The translations under genes and the position numbers were made by a program. Under the pieces are notes generated by a model that was given only the letters and a program-made list of their open reading frames with translations, was not told where the DNA came from and made no database searches. This document shows, piece after piece, positions 28,299-37,440 of a stretch of 64,000 bases of DNA. Source of the DNA: JAEINY01 sp942490535 (GTDB taxonomy: Bacteria > Bacteroidota > Bacteroidia > Bacteroidales > Marinilabiliaceae). Numbering within the stretch: position 1 is the stretch's first letter; each line of letters begins with the position of its first letter. Location: positions 372,001-436,000 of the forward strand of contig CALNXQ010000008.1 in NCBI GenBank assembly GCA_942490535.1. Direction: 5' to 3'.

Positions 28299-29238
28299 AT
28301 TGAACCGATTCTTCTTTCAACTCAATGGGCAGAAACAATGTGTTCATTCGCCATTTATACTTGTATCCTAAAATAAGAACAAACACAACACTGATAAGGA
28401 TAAAACCCAAGAGCTCATACATGGAAGGGGCTGTGGTATTATCCAGTAATAGTGCGGGTGTTTGAATGGCAGAAACTTTGGTGCTCACAAAAATGCTTAA
28501 AAATACATTGTTGGCCGCATGTGCCCCCATGGCCACTTCAATGCCATCATCCAACACGGAAGTGATCCCGAACAAAAAGCCAAAAGTCAGATACATGGAC
28601 ATGGCATACCAGAATCCATAAGCATCCACTTCAGGATTTATACCATGTAACAAGGCAAATAATACGGCCGGAATAAGAACTGTTAAAAACCGGTTACGAA
28701 ATAAAACACCAACCCCTTGTGCCAAATAACCCCTGAACAATAATTCCTCAAAACTGGTCTGGAAAGGGATGATTAGCAACGACACAAAAACCAAAGGTAT
28801 CAATGCACTCCAGTTTAAGCGTACGGTATAATCTCCCGGAAAAAATAAGTAATCGACTAATAGAACGATTCCAGAAAACATAGCCCAAAGCCCTGCGGCA
28901 TAAAAAAAGCGCGACCACCGAATGCTTTCCGTTCCATTTATAGTCTCCTTTACAGTCCGGTTATGAAATGATTTCACCAATTTGGTCAAAATCCACAGTC
29001 CCACCAACATGGGTAGCATCATCAATACCAGCCCCATGGTCGGATGAATGCCATAGCTACTGAAATCACTTATGCTAGTGGCCTCCCCATTCATCTCATG
29101 CACACTTTTTCCATAGAACTGGGCAATGACCAATGGAATACTACCCAAAAATCCCCCTCCTATAAGCGTTGCGATGAACATTACCGGGTATTTATACCAT
29201 CGGTTACTACCTTTAAAAGCACTTTCTAAATGATTCAT
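28297..29238 (-). CDS. CPBP-family intramembrane metalloprotease
   Basis: A 313-residue integral membrane protein with about eight hydrophobic segments. The Abi/CAAX protease motifs are intact: SFEELLFRGYLAQG (about residues 167-180), FALLHG (about 195-200) and the later GAHAANNVF. These residues bind the metal and form the active site inside the membrane. Bacterial members include bacteriocin-immunity and prenyl-protein proteases; the substrate here is unknown. It is a single gene with no bacteriocin-like neighbour. Confidence 0.88.
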   Translation of the reverse strand: MNHLESAFKGSNRWYKYPVMFIATLIGGGFLGSIPLVIAQFYGKSVHEMNGEATSISDFSSYGIHPTMGLVLMMLPMLVGLWILTKLVKSFHNRTVKETINGTESIRWSRFFYAAGLWAMFSGIVLLVDYLFFPGDYTVRLNWSALIPLVFVSLLIIPFQTSFEELLFRGYLAQGVGVLFRNRFLTVLIPAVLFALLHGINPEVDAYGFWYAMSMYLTFGFLFGITSVLDDGIEVAMGAHAANNVFLSIFVSTKVSAIQTPALLLDNTTAPSMYELLGFILISVVFVLILGYKYKWRMNTLFLPIELKEESVQ

Positions 29239-29349
29239 AAAGTTAAGTTTAGTTGAGGCCTAAAACCGTTTCCACAAACTGAATTTTAAACCGGACTACG
29301 AAAATAGAAAATAAACTTGAATTCAGATACATAATCATTCAACTGAAAA

Positions 29350-29413
29350 CCTATTGTAGCGCCCTACAATAGGCTTCTAAATAAAAACGCCCGAACCAAA
29401 AGGCCCGGGCGTT
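29350..29413 (-). terminator. Tandem terminator hairpins downstream of satP
   Basis: On the minus strand a first hairpin (aacgcccg / cgggcgtt, 29413-29386) runs into TTTTTATTT, and a second one (cctattgtag / ctacaatagg, 29373-29350) ends in TTTT. Both lie between the satP stop and the CPBP gene start. Confidence 0.75.
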
Positions 29414-29434
29414 CCATATCTTTAAGAAATCTAT

Positions 29435-30010
29435 TTACCCCAATGGTAATAATGATTTTTTATATACTTCCTGATACAATTGTGCTAAAGCAATGTATAA
29501 TGCACTGGCACCACAAATAACACCTTCAATACCTGCCATGGTGTGAACCAAATGACTGCCGGTGAAATTAGCGATGGCTAATAATGCGAATAAAACAACT
29601 ACGGTTCCAAACAACCATATCATGGCCTTATTCATTTTAAGAGTCGCCACAAACAAACCAAAACTGTAAATACCCCAGATGGATAAATAATAACCCATCG
29701 CAACCGGAGTAGAGGCAGTTCCTAATCCCAGTTTAGGCAATACCAACAAGAATACCAATGAAATCCAGAAAGCGCCGTAAGAAGTGAACGCCATGGTTCC
29801 AAACAGGTTATTCTTTTTCCATTCCATGATACCCACAATAATTTGTACCGTACCTCCCATCATTAGGCCCATGGCCAAAATCATTGTATCCAATGCAAAT
29901 AACCCGGCATTGTGCAGGTTTAATAACATGGTCGCCAATCCAAAGCCAACCAATCCTAATGGTCCTGGGTTAGCAGTCACATCTTTAGCAACAAAAGTGT
30001 TGTTCTCCAT
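29435..30010 (-). CDS. satP: GPR1/FUN34/YaaH-family acetate transporter
   Basis: About 191 residues from the ATG at 30010 (MENNTFVAKDV); a longer in-frame extension to 30106 is probably not translated. Six hydrophobic segments and the family signature NPGPLGLVGFGLATMLLN near the N-terminus identify the acetate/succinate-proton symporter family; the second family element GTAS...YYLSIWGIYSFGLF is also present. The protein would take up acetate across the inner membrane. Single gene with its own terminators. Confidence 0.88.
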   Translation of the reverse strand: MENNTFVAKDVTANPGPLGLVGFGLATMLLNLHNAGLFALDTMILAMGLMMGGTVQIIVGIMEWKKNNLFGTMAFTSYGAFWISLVFLLVLPKLGLGTASTPVAMGYYLSIWGIYSFGLFVATLKMNKAMIWLFGTVVVLFALLAIANFTGSHLVHTMAGIEGVICGASALYIALAQLYQEVYKKSLLPLG

Positions 30011-30113
30011 TTTCTTTTTCGGTTTTAAAGCAATCAAATTTAAAATCGCGCGAAAATACACAAATACTTCATTAATTAAGTAATTCTTAAACATGATTTG
30101 GCTCATTTATTCT

Positions 30114-30151
30114 AAAAAAAGCTCCTTATCCCCGATGGATAAAGAGCTTTT
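30114..30151 (-). terminator. Terminator of the ABC/GntR operon
   Basis: Minus strand: aaaagctc...tatcc / ggata...gagctttt pair around a short loop, followed by a run of seven Ts. It sits 24 bp beyond the stop at 30175. Confidence 0.85.
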
Positions 30152-30174
30152 ATTTTAAAATTAAACCGTATTAA

Positions 30175-30861
30175 TTAGTGCATCTTCAGCTCACTGGAAT
30201 CATCTACCTCCAGTTTTATGGATTGTGCCGGAGAAAGCTGCACCTTAGATTTGTTACGAATGGAACCGGAAACCACCTTGATTCTGCGTTTGGAATCCCC
30301 CCGAAAAATGGAATGATCTACATCGAGCTTCATCCGTTGAGTCGATAATCCCCAGGCATTCATCTGAGAATTGGCCACCATGGTTATTTCCAAGTTCGAA
30401 ATATTTACTTCATTTCTCATGCTCAATTCAGATTGATCTAAGTGTAAGGCTAATTTATCCAGCGTGATGGGCTCGATGGTCAGCTGACAGGATTCACCGG
30501 TAATCGCCTTCAGACTGGTGGCATACACAGCCATCGCTGGCGCAGTATGCCTGATATACAAGGTATCATTGATTACTTCCCATTCCGGCTTCTCTACCGT
30601 TTCACTCGCCCTTTTGTAGTATGAAAAACTATTTTTTTCGCCTTGCTTAATAACTACTTCAGAGCCTTTCGCCACCTGAATACAACTGAAAGCGGGTAAT
30701 TCGCCTTCAATGGTTTCATGCTCATGCTTCATTACATTTACCACATTCATCACCTCCTCCATTGTTTTGTCTTTATGGACAAAACCCATCACGGTAAAGC
30801 TGATTAAGAACAGGCCAATGACTGAAAAATAGGCTATAAAAAGGATTCTACTTATTTTCAT
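30175..30861 (-). CDS. Membrane-anchored DUF2807-like protein
   Basis: A 228-residue protein with one N-terminal membrane helix (about 5-27) and an exported beta-rich domain. The domain has the features of head-GIN/DUF2807-type proteins: FSCIQVAKGSEVVIKQG at the start and regular short strands such as LALHLDQSELSM, LEITMVANSQMNAWGL, MKLDVDHSIF. It overlaps the GntR gene by 14 bp and ends the operon. The function is unknown; placement behind a GntR regulator and an ABC transporter suggests an envelope-stress role, which is inference. Confidence 0.7.
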   Translation of the reverse strand: MKISRILFIAYFSVIGLFLISFTVMGFVHKDKTMEEVMNVVNVMKHEHETIEGELPAFSCIQVAKGSEVVIKQGEKNSFSYYKRASETVEKPEWEVINDTLYIRHTAPAMAVYATSLKAITGESCQLTIEPITLDKLALHLDQSELSMRNEVNISNLEITMVANSQMNAWGLSTQRMKLDVDHSIFRGDSKRRIKVVSGSIRNKSKVQLSPAQSIKLEVDDSSELKMH

Positions 30862-31222
30862 TTTCTTGTAGTTTTGTGATTAAAGGTTGCACTTCTGATT
30901 GAGCAATTTTTAACAGCTCTACCTGATGCGTGAACTCCGGTAAGGCTTGCTCAAAAAATTCCTGGCGACGCACTGCTTGAATGCGGTCCGGTGCCTGATC
31001 GGCCACAAAGTAACCAATCCCCCGTTTATTGGCGATGATCTCTTCGCGCTGCAGCTCCAGGTAAGTGCGCATTATTGTGTTGTGATTCACCCCTAACGTG
31101 GCGGCCTGTTCCCGCACCGATGGCACCTTATCGCCCGGTTGAAACTCGCCCGACAGGATACGATCGCATAAATTATCAGCGATTTGCTGAAAAATACCTT
31201 TTGAACTCTTAAATTCCATCAT
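30848..31222 (-). CDS. YtrA-type GntR transcriptional regulator
   Basis: A 124-residue protein with an N-terminal winged helix (about 10-75: GIFQQIADNLCDRILSGEF, DKVPSVREQAATLGVNHNTIMRTY, RGIGYFV) and only a short helical tail, which defines the YtrA subgroup of GntR. These usually repress an ABC transporter operon that contains their own gene. Here the gene lies third, overlapping the permease (4 bp) and the next gene (14 bp). A dyad at 32842-32863 at the operon promoter is the probable binding site. Confidence 0.9.
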   Translation of the reverse strand: MMEFKSSKGIFQQIADNLCDRILSGEFQPGDKVPSVREQAATLGVNHNTIMRTYLELQREEIIANKRGIGYFVADQAPDRIQAVRRQEFFEQALPEFTHQVELLKIAQSEVQPLITKLQENENK

Positions 31223-31992
31223 GCCACTTCTTTTTCTTTCAGTTTAAAAAAGCCATACCCTAAAGTTACCAACGTAGAGATGAAAGCGAAAGCAATAAAA
31301 ACAGTTGCTCCCAGTTGTTCAGAATCAAACCAGGTTTTGGACACATAGGCCAGCCCCATTTCAATGCTAAAAATTTTAATAACTATAAAAAAGTAGCCCC
31401 CGACCAACATAAACATAGCCGCCACCAACGCCACTGTTTTAACCAATGGATACTTACCAAATGTGGAGGCACCGGCAAAGCCTGTGGAAACTGTCAGTAA
31501 AATCATGGAAGCCATCACATACACCACATAATCCGGTGCCTGATCCAATACTTTCATAGCAGTAAATAAATGATACCCCTGAAAACTAGCCCCCTCTGAC
31601 AATGGCGTCGCAAAAAAAGCCGCAAAATGGCTGGCTATCACAAATAACAATGGAAACCCGATGACATATAAAAGGAAGCGATTAACCAGTTCAAAAGTAA
31701 ACTTCTCCATAGTAGAGGCCGGTAGCATTAAATAGTTGATGGAGGGCTCTTTTTTACGAAAAGCACTGAATGCATGTCCGGTATAAAGAATTAACCCCGC
31801 AATGCCGAGACCCAAAAATAAACCATTCCAATCATCATTATTCCAGGATGTATTGGCGGATAAGACCACTAAAAAAAGCAAAAACAGAGCCGCAAACATC
31901 CCACCCACCATTAATAGCATGCGCTTCTTATTGGTTTTAAAATAGTAGGCTGATAAGGCTGCAAACCTTTTTATACTAAATATCTGATTCAT
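31219..31992 (-). CDS. ABC transporter permease-like membrane protein
   Basis: About 257 residues from the ATG at 31992 (MNQIFSIKRFAALSAYYFK), chosen because it overlaps the end of the ATPase gene by 17 bp; the in-frame extension upstream reads through the ATPase C-terminus. Six hydrophobic helices alternate with short loops: a pattern of ABC-2 type permeases paired with YtrA regulators. No conserved motif pins down the substrate. Confidence 0.82.
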   Translation of the reverse strand: MNQIFSIKRFAALSAYYFKTNKKRMLLMVGGMFAALFLLFLVVLSANTSWNNDDWNGLFLGLGIAGLILYTGHAFSAFRKKEPSINYLMLPASTMEKFTFELVNRFLLYVIGFPLLFVIASHFAAFFATPLSEGASFQGYHLFTAMKVLDQAPDYVVYVMASMILLTVSTGFAGASTFGKYPLVKTVALVAAMFMLVGGYFFIVIKIFSIEMGLAYVSKTWFDSEQLGATVFIAFAFISTLVTLGYGFFKLKEKEVA

Positions 31993-32806
31993 GGATTTCC
32001 AATTTTGTGTCGTTGGTAACAGCGTTAAACAATAATTCAATATCGATGGGCGTCTCAGGTCCTTTTTTAGGCATCAGAATGCGGTACCCGCCCGGCGCAG
32101 TCTCCTGGTACAAACAATCGGTATTCAGCACATCGGATACCGTGTGGAAAGCCAGGTTTTCGGTTACATCCAGCACACTGTGGTTAAACATGATGCGTCC
32201 ATGATCGATCAACACAATGCGATCAATGAGATTCTCCACATCTTTCACCTGGTGGGTGGAGATAATCACCATTTGATCGTCGGCCAAGGCACCGGCCATC
32301 ACTTTTCGAAACAAGGCCTTGGAAGGAATGTCCAACCCATTGGTGGGTTCATCCAGAATCAACAATTTACAATTGGTAGAAAGGGCAAAGGCGATGATGA
32401 ACTTTTTCTTTTGCCCATAGGACATTTTTCCAAGGTTTTTTACCCCATCCAGTTCAAAATCGTGCATGATACCCGCCATCTTGCTATAATCGAAATCCGG
32501 ATACAAGGGTCCGGCAGCTTTCACATAAGCATTGATTGAGAGGGCAGGTACCTCCAGCTCTTCCGGCACAAAATAAACCTGTTGCAGGTAAGCCGGCTGG
32601 CGGTGGAAAGGATTCTGATTAAGAATGTCAATGGTGCCAGCGTGGGGTTTTAATAAACCAGCCATGAGTTTTAACAGGGTGGATTTCCCCGCCCCATTTT
32701 TACCCAGCAATCCAATGATACTACCTTCTTTGGCTTGCAGGTTCAGCTCCTGAAAAAGGTGATCTTTTTTGGAATAGCTGAAAGTCAGGTTTTGAATGTC
32801 AATCAT
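31976..32806 (-). CDS. ABC transporter ATP-binding protein
   Basis: A 276-residue ATPase: Walker A LLGKNGAGKSTLL (about 34-46), Q-loop region YFVPEE, signature MSYGQKKKF (about 134-142), Walker B LLILDEPTNGLD (about 154-165) and switch His in ISTHQ. The C-terminal 60 residues are a short regulatory extension. First gene of a four-gene operon: ATPase, permease, GntR, DUF2807-like. Confidence 0.92.
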   Translation of the reverse strand: MIDIQNLTFSYSKKDHLFQELNLQAKEGSIIGLLGKNGAGKSTLLKLMAGLLKPHAGTIDILNQNPFHRQPAYLQQVYFVPEELEVPALSINAYVKAAGPLYPDFDYSKMAGIMHDFELDGVKNLGKMSYGQKKKFIIAFALSTNCKLLILDEPTNGLDIPSKALFRKVMAGALADDQMVIISTHQVKDVENLIDRIVLIDHGRIMFNHSVLDVTENLAFHTVSDVLNTDCLYQETAPGGYRILMPKKGPETPIDIELLFNAVTNDTKLEIHESDI

Positions 32807-32841
32807 AATTTATATGCGTTATGTGATGATTGAATAGTTTA

Positions 32842-32863
32842 GTGTTCTACTTTTCTAGTACAC
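32842..32863. promoter_or_regulatory. Putative operator of the YtrA-type GntR regulator
   Basis: The 22-bp dyad gtgttcta-N6-tagtacac has arms matching at seven of eight positions and the GTGT/ACAC outer halves typical of GntR/YtrA sites. It covers the predicted transcription start of the ABC operon, immediately downstream of its -7 box, so binding should repress. Confidence 0.55.
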
Positions 32864-32865
32864 CA

Positions 32866-32896
32866 CAAATATAACCTTCATTTTTAACATTCCAAA
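32866..32896 (-). promoter_or_regulatory. Predicted promoter of the ABC/GntR operon
   Basis: Minus strand TTTG (32896-32893), 19 nt, then TATATTTG (32873-32866): an exact fit to the Bacteroidota consensus including spacing. Confidence 0.65.
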
Positions 32897-32929
32897 TATA
32901 TTTTGCAGTTTCTTACCAATTTCACCCAT

Positions 32930-33605
32930 CGTAATGAAGTCAAGACGCAGATAAAATCAAGCTTCCAGGCGCTTAAGTTTCAGATCCGTTAATCCAATGT
33001 CCGATGACAGGCACAATTACATGTGGCGATCCGCCTTTAGTCTGGTCCTTGAGTGATGTGGGTGAGCGATCGTTGCTACCCAATTGGACTATTTAGCCTA
33101 ACAAACCACATAAAGAGACCGGGAAACCTCCCATCTAACAGCAAAAGGCTGCCCCGAGGATTCGAAGGCGCTGTAATACATGCGGAAGCTCTCCTTTATG
33201 GGCCCAGGAAGCTGACTCAATGTGAAACGATCCTTGTATAAAGTGAGGCTCACCTGGAAAAAAGGGAGATAAATGCTGGCCCTGGGTGAAATACGCCCGG
33301 CAAAAAGGGAGAAACGCTTCCTGTTTTATTAGAACATCCCGACAAAAAGTGAGGAGCTTCAGTGAAATTACCAGGCGAACGAGCCAAATCACCCCTGTGA
33401 TGCCGCAGTTAACTCGTTTTGAGGTTCGAATTGGCAAGCCAGCCAGACCATTAGCAGGGACTTTTGATGACATTTATTGCACAAGCTCTACGGGGTATAG
33501 TACCATTAAGGGTTGACTATGCTTAATTGCCTACGTCAAATTTCGCAGTAGACCAGATATTGTATCCAGACCAATTACGTTGCGGATGCATCACCACCCA
33601 GATAG
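32930..33605. other. Unexplained GC-richer non-coding block
   Basis: About 675 bp between the ABC promoter and the htpG terminator. Its composition is clearly less AT-rich than the other gaps here, yet no frame gives a plausible protein: short ORFs on both strands overlap each other and lack family features. It has many short complementary segments and a recurring A-rich/GGGAG or GTGAGG motif (33239-33248, 33258-33269, 33302-33312, 33343-33354). It could be a structured RNA, or the relic of a group II intron or other mobile element. It is not a tRNA, tmRNA, or RNase P RNA that I recognise. Confidence 0.4.
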
Positions 33606-33610
33606 AGCAT

Positions 33611-33637
33611 AAAAAAAGACCCTCCTGAAGAGGGCCC
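33611..33637 (-). terminator. Terminator of htpG
   Basis: Minus strand: gggccctc / gaggg(t)c stem with a 5-nt loop followed by seven Ts, 31 bp beyond the htpG stop. Confidence 0.9.
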
Positions 33638-33667
33638 TTTAACTGCGGTCACTATTTTGAATCTAAC

Positions 33668-35722
33668 TTAGATCAAATCGATACTGCGCTTCACAAATTT
33701 AGTTAACGCTTCACCTTTCAACATGTTGTTTGACAACAAGGCCAGGTCAATCAGCTGCGAAACCAATTTGTTACCCGAGGCAAACGTTTTCAATTCTGCA
33801 TCTTTCTTAGAGTTGATTTCAGTGATTTTCTTATTCACTTCTTCCAACTCGTCTTTAATGGATTGGGGAATCTCTTCGTCTTTCTTGCCTTCTTTGGCTT
33901 TTTCAATCTCGGTACGACGTTTTTCGATGCTTTCCACTTTTCCGCGGTAAGTAGCTACTTTTTCACCCACTTCTTTCTCCTCATCTTCGATGATGCGCTG
34001 TACCAAGGGGTGATTTCCGTTCACAACTAAGCTGTAGCTATCCGGTAACTCCCCGTAGAAATTCATACCGCCACCACCAAGCTGGCTCATCTCTTTCATC
34101 CGGCGCATGAATTCCTGCTGAACAATCAAAACCGGAGTATCCGTTTCACTCAACGCTTCAAAAGCCACAATGAAATTCACTTTGTCCATGTTTGGCACCT
34201 GCGAACTGAAGATGGTTGTTAAATCCTGCTTTTGTGCTTCCGTCAGATTCAGCGTGGCAGCATCTTCTTTAGGAATCAATTTATCAACGATATCACTGTC
34301 GACACGCACAAAACGTGACTTCTCAAACTTACTTTCCAACTGATTCACAAAGTGACTGTCTAACTGACCATCCAAAACCAGTACATCATATCCTTTGTTT
34401 TTAGCCGCCTCGATGAAACTGTGCTGTCCCAACACATCGGTGGTATACAGGTAAACCAGTTGCGAATCCTTATCGGTCTGATTGGTTTTGATCACCTCAG
34501 CATATTCATCAAAGGTAAAGCACTTGCCATCGGTGTTTTTCAACAGGGCAAATTTCCGGGCACGATCGTAAAATTTCTCTTCCGATAACATACCATATTC
34601 AATGAAGATCTTCAGATCATCCCATTTGGATTCAAAATTAGGACGGTCCTTTTTAAAGATCTCCTCCAAACGGTCGGCCACTTTTTTGGTGATGTGGCTG
34701 GAGATTTTCTTCACATTACCATCACTCTGCAAGTAGGAACGCGATACGTTCAATGGAATGTCCGGTGAGTCAATCACCCCGTGTAACAAGGTCAGGAACT
34801 CCGGTACAATGCCTTCTACCGAATCCGTCACATACACCTGGTTGCAATACAACTGGATTTTGTTTTTCTGAACTTCCACATTGTTTTTCAACTTGGGGAA
34901 ATACAACACACCTGTCAGGTTAAACGGATAGTCCACATTCAAGTGAATGTTGAACAAAGGATCATCGGACATGGGATACAAATCGCGATAGAATTTGTCG
35001 TAATCCTCATCTTTCAATTCAGAAGGTGTCCGTGTCCACAAAGGCTTGGTGTCATTGATGACCTTCACCTTATCGGTTTCTTCCTCTTTACCGTCTTTCC
35101 ATTCGGTTTCTTTTCCAAAGGCAATTTCAACCGGCAAGAAACGACAGTACTTTTTCAATAAGTTATTGATCTCGGCTTTGGTGGCATACTGTGTGTTTTC
35201 ATCGTCAATGTACAACACAATGTCCGTTCCGCGATCAGCTTTCTCAACCTCCTCCAATGTAAATTCAGGACTACCGTCGCAGCTCCATTTCACGGCTTGT
35301 GCGTCGTCGCGGAACGACTTGGTAATCACTTCTACTTTTTTAGACACCATGAAGGACGAATAGAATCCTAAACCGAAATGCCCGATAATGGCATTGGCGT
35401 CTTTCTTATACTTCTCCAAAAATTCATTGGCACCGGAGAAGGCCACCTGATTCAGGTATTTGTCAATCTCATCGGCCGACATCCCCACACCGCGGTCGGA
35501 AATGGTAATGGTCTTCTTTTTTTCATCCAACTGAATCTGAATGGTTGTATCGCCCAGTTCACCCTTGAACTCACCCACCGAAGCCAGTGTTTTCAATTTC
35601 TGAGTCGCATCCACCGCATTGGATACCAATTCACGTAAAAAGATTTCGTGATCGCTATAAAGGTACTTTTTGATAATGGGAAAAATGTTCTCTGTAGTAA
35701 CCCCAATATGTCCTTTTTGCAT
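33668..35722 (-). CDS. htpG: Hsp90-family chaperone HtpG
   Basis: A 684-residue cytoplasmic ATP-dependent chaperone. The N-terminal ATPase has ELVSNAVDATQKL (residues about 31-43), ISDRGVGMSADEI, and GHFGLGFYSSFMV (about 115-127). The middle domain contains the catalytic-arginine region PLNVSRSYLQSDGN, and the C-terminal dimerisation domain follows. A charged insertion (about 590-645, rich in Glu/Lys) lengthens it beyond the E. coli protein (624), as in other Bacteroidota. A good promoter lies upstream. Confidence 0.96.
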   Translation of the reverse strand: MQKGHIGVTTENIFPIIKKYLYSDHEIFLRELVSNAVDATQKLKTLASVGEFKGELGDTTIQIQLDEKKKTITISDRGVGMSADEIDKYLNQVAFSGANEFLEKYKKDANAIIGHFGLGFYSSFMVSKKVEVITKSFRDDAQAVKWSCDGSPEFTLEEVEKADRGTDIVLYIDDENTQYATKAEINNLLKKYCRFLPVEIAFGKETEWKDGKEEETDKVKVINDTKPLWTRTPSELKDEDYDKFYRDLYPMSDDPLFNIHLNVDYPFNLTGVLYFPKLKNNVEVQKNKIQLYCNQVYVTDSVEGIVPEFLTLLHGVIDSPDIPLNVSRSYLQSDGNVKKISSHITKKVADRLEEIFKKDRPNFESKWDDLKIFIEYGMLSEEKFYDRARKFALLKNTDGKCFTFDEYAEVIKTNQTDKDSQLVYLYTTDVLGQHSFIEAAKNKGYDVLVLDGQLDSHFVNQLESKFEKSRFVRVDSDIVDKLIPKEDAATLNLTEAQKQDLTTIFSSQVPNMDKVNFIVAFEALSETDTPVLIVQQEFMRRMKEMSQLGGGGMNFYGELPDSYSLVVNGNHPLVQRIIEDEEKEVGEKVATYRGKVESIEKRRTEIEKAKEGKKDEEIPQSIKDELEEVNKKITEINSKKDAELKTFASGNKLVSQLIDLALLSNNMLKGEALTKFVKRSIDLI

Positions 35723-35777
35723 AGTTCCCTGTATTTTTTATGGTTTAATAATTCAATTTTTTACAGCGTTTGTTTAT

Positions 35778-35810
35778 CAAAGGTAGTGCCAAGCTCTCTT
35801 TTCTGTCAAA
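35778..35810 (-). promoter_or_regulatory. Predicted htpG promoter
   Basis: Minus strand TTTG (35810-35807), 21 nt, then TACCTTTG (35785-35778). Start near 35771 gives a leader of about 50 nt. The rest of the gap to 36011 holds a 9-bp inverted repeat (aaggaattc / gaattcctt, 35880-35906) with no clear T-run. Confidence 0.6.
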
Positions 35811-36011
35811 GCGGCAGTAGTGGCAGTTTTCGTCTGACAAAAATGACAGAGTCTGCCGGGCTAATATGAATTACTATGAAAGGAATTCCGCCAAACAGAA
35901 TTCCTTCCAGCTACCCGTTTTAACACGGAAACCATTCTCTCAGAAATACTCACCCGCGTTAGCAGATTTATTTCAGGAGGCTTGTCCGGTGAGCCATTCT
36001 ATAACACGCCC

Positions 36012-37220
36012 CTACATCTCCAGCAACTCATAAATGATATAATGGCCAAAATCACCCGGTTTATCTTCAATAATTTTGGCATAAACACCGGGTTGGTCAT
36101 TAATTAACCAACACTTTTTTCGCACTCCAAAACTGTCCACCCCTTCAATGATCGTACACTCAAAGGTACCTGCCGCAGTAGTGAGTTGATCGGCTCCTAC
36201 CACCCGGTAAGTCATCTCCTTTTGTGGATAGAGCTTATTGGTGCATTGCGCCACCTTTATTTGATTGGGAGGCAGTGCAGCATCATCAGGCAAATTATAC
36301 TGATCATAGCCGTAAAAGATAAAGTCGATGCTCACCAGTTCTGCTGCTTCATCCACGTTTACATCAGCCGTTAATGTTTTTTTTTCAAAGACCCCCGTTT
36401 CATCAATCAAAGTGGAGTACTCATACACTAAACGCTCTACATCGGTTAAACTGGCCATCAGGGCATAAGCATCTTGCCATGGCAGTTTGTGTTCATCCGC
36501 ATCATATTTGAAGTTGCCCTCCCCATCATAAAAATCATCTTCATTAAAGTTTAAGCGCTCCTTGCCAATGGCGTTTGGCTCTTTTTTAACGGCACTAAGA
36601 TGACACGCCTTGTTGATGAACGCCACCTCTGTTTCACTTTTCATCACCACTTGAGTTTCACCTTTAATATCTGATAAGCGTCCTATGACAATGAGTGACT
36701 TTTTTTCAGAATTGAAAATCCAGGTCCCTTCACTGGTCGTCTGCATCCCCGACTCATGCTCAATAACTCTAATAATATCCGGTGCCTCAAAGAGGAGTAA
36801 TTTAGTAACCGCCCGATTATGGTCGTCCTTAACCTGCCACGTTCCCATGAGTCCGGAGGCTTGATTTTCCATCACGTTTTTTTGCAGATCCAATCTCACA
36901 AGCTGGATGCGAGCTCCCTTATTTTCAATAATCAACGCACTTTCATTGAACACCTTCACCCGGTTCGTCCCATGCAATTCCTTGAACTTGTCAGACACAA
37001 TTTGGAGGACCTGTGTATTCTGATCATATGTCCAGCTCCCCATAGGTCTGCCGGATATTTCCAGCTCCCCATTCTCCAAAAAATCAATAGGCGCATACAC
37101 TTCTTGCTCCTTATTGTCCACACTGACTATAGTGATAAGCCAACTACCGCTGACTTGTTGCGCATTGGACAGACTAATCGCTGAAAGAAGAATCGTAATG
37201 ACGAGTAAACATTTTTTCAT
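36012..37220 (-). CDS. Secreted protein with two lipocalin-like repeats, function unknown
   Basis: A 402-residue protein with a signal peptide (MKKCLLVITILLSAISLSNA). Two modules of about 95 residues begin with GSWLITIVS (about 25) and GTWQVKDD (about 125), each continuing with WTYDQNTQVLQIV or WIFNSEKKSLIVIG; this is the lipocalin-like small beta-barrel pattern common in Bacteroidota. The C-terminal half (about 230-402) is a separate beta domain ending in a region (TYRVVGADQLTTAAGTFEC) like DUF3108-type outer-membrane proteins. Monocistronic: a terminator separates it from the gene upstream. Confidence 0.65.
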   Translation of the reverse strand: MKKCLLVITILLSAISLSNAQQVSGSWLITIVSVDNKEQEVYAPIDFLENGELEISGRPMGSWTYDQNTQVLQIVSDKFKELHGTNRVKVFNESALIIENKGARIQLVRLDLQKNVMENQASGLMGTWQVKDDHNRAVTKLLLFEAPDIIRVIEHESGMQTTSEGTWIFNSEKKSLIVIGRLSDIKGETQVVMKSETEVAFINKACHLSAVKKEPNAIGKERLNFNEDDFYDGEGNFKYDADEHKLPWQDAYALMASLTDVERLVYEYSTLIDETGVFEKKTLTADVNVDEAAELVSIDFIFYGYDQYNLPDDAALPPNQIKVAQCTNKLYPQKEMTYRVVGADQLTTAAGTFECTIIEGVDSFGVRKKCWLINDQPGVYAKIIEDKPGDFGHYIIYELLEM

Positions 37221-37291
37221 GGCACATGATTATGTAATGACCGACAACAAGGTCTGATCAGGTTAAAAATACGTTGATGATGTCATTGAAA

Positions 37292-37356
37292 AAGCCTAAA
37301 AGTGATCCGGTAAAGAACAGTCCCAAAGGACCATTATCACGATGACTTTTAGGCTT
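37292..37356 (-). terminator. Long-loop hairpin terminator
   Basis: Arms aagcctaaaagt and acttttaggctt pair perfectly over 12 bp around a 41-nt loop that contains a small gtcc/ggac hairpin. On the minus strand the stem ends in TTTTT. It follows the 212-residue secreted-protein gene by 85 bp. Confidence 0.6.
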
Positions 37357-37440
37357 CATTCAGGGGATAATAAGTACGCTGGCAGCTTCTTGATAGCATT
37401 GAACAATAACCTGATCACACCGTGACCATGCCATCACTGA

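Noticed and set aside
33415..33445. tRNA or tmRNA end, because of ggttcgaatt
   Set aside because: No acceptor stem or CCA end pairs with it and no anticodon arm lies at the right distance.
33135..33473. 112-residue minus-strand ORF in the GC-rich block
   Set aside because: No family features, overlaps ORFs on the other strand, no plausible neighbours; kept only as part of the unexplained block.
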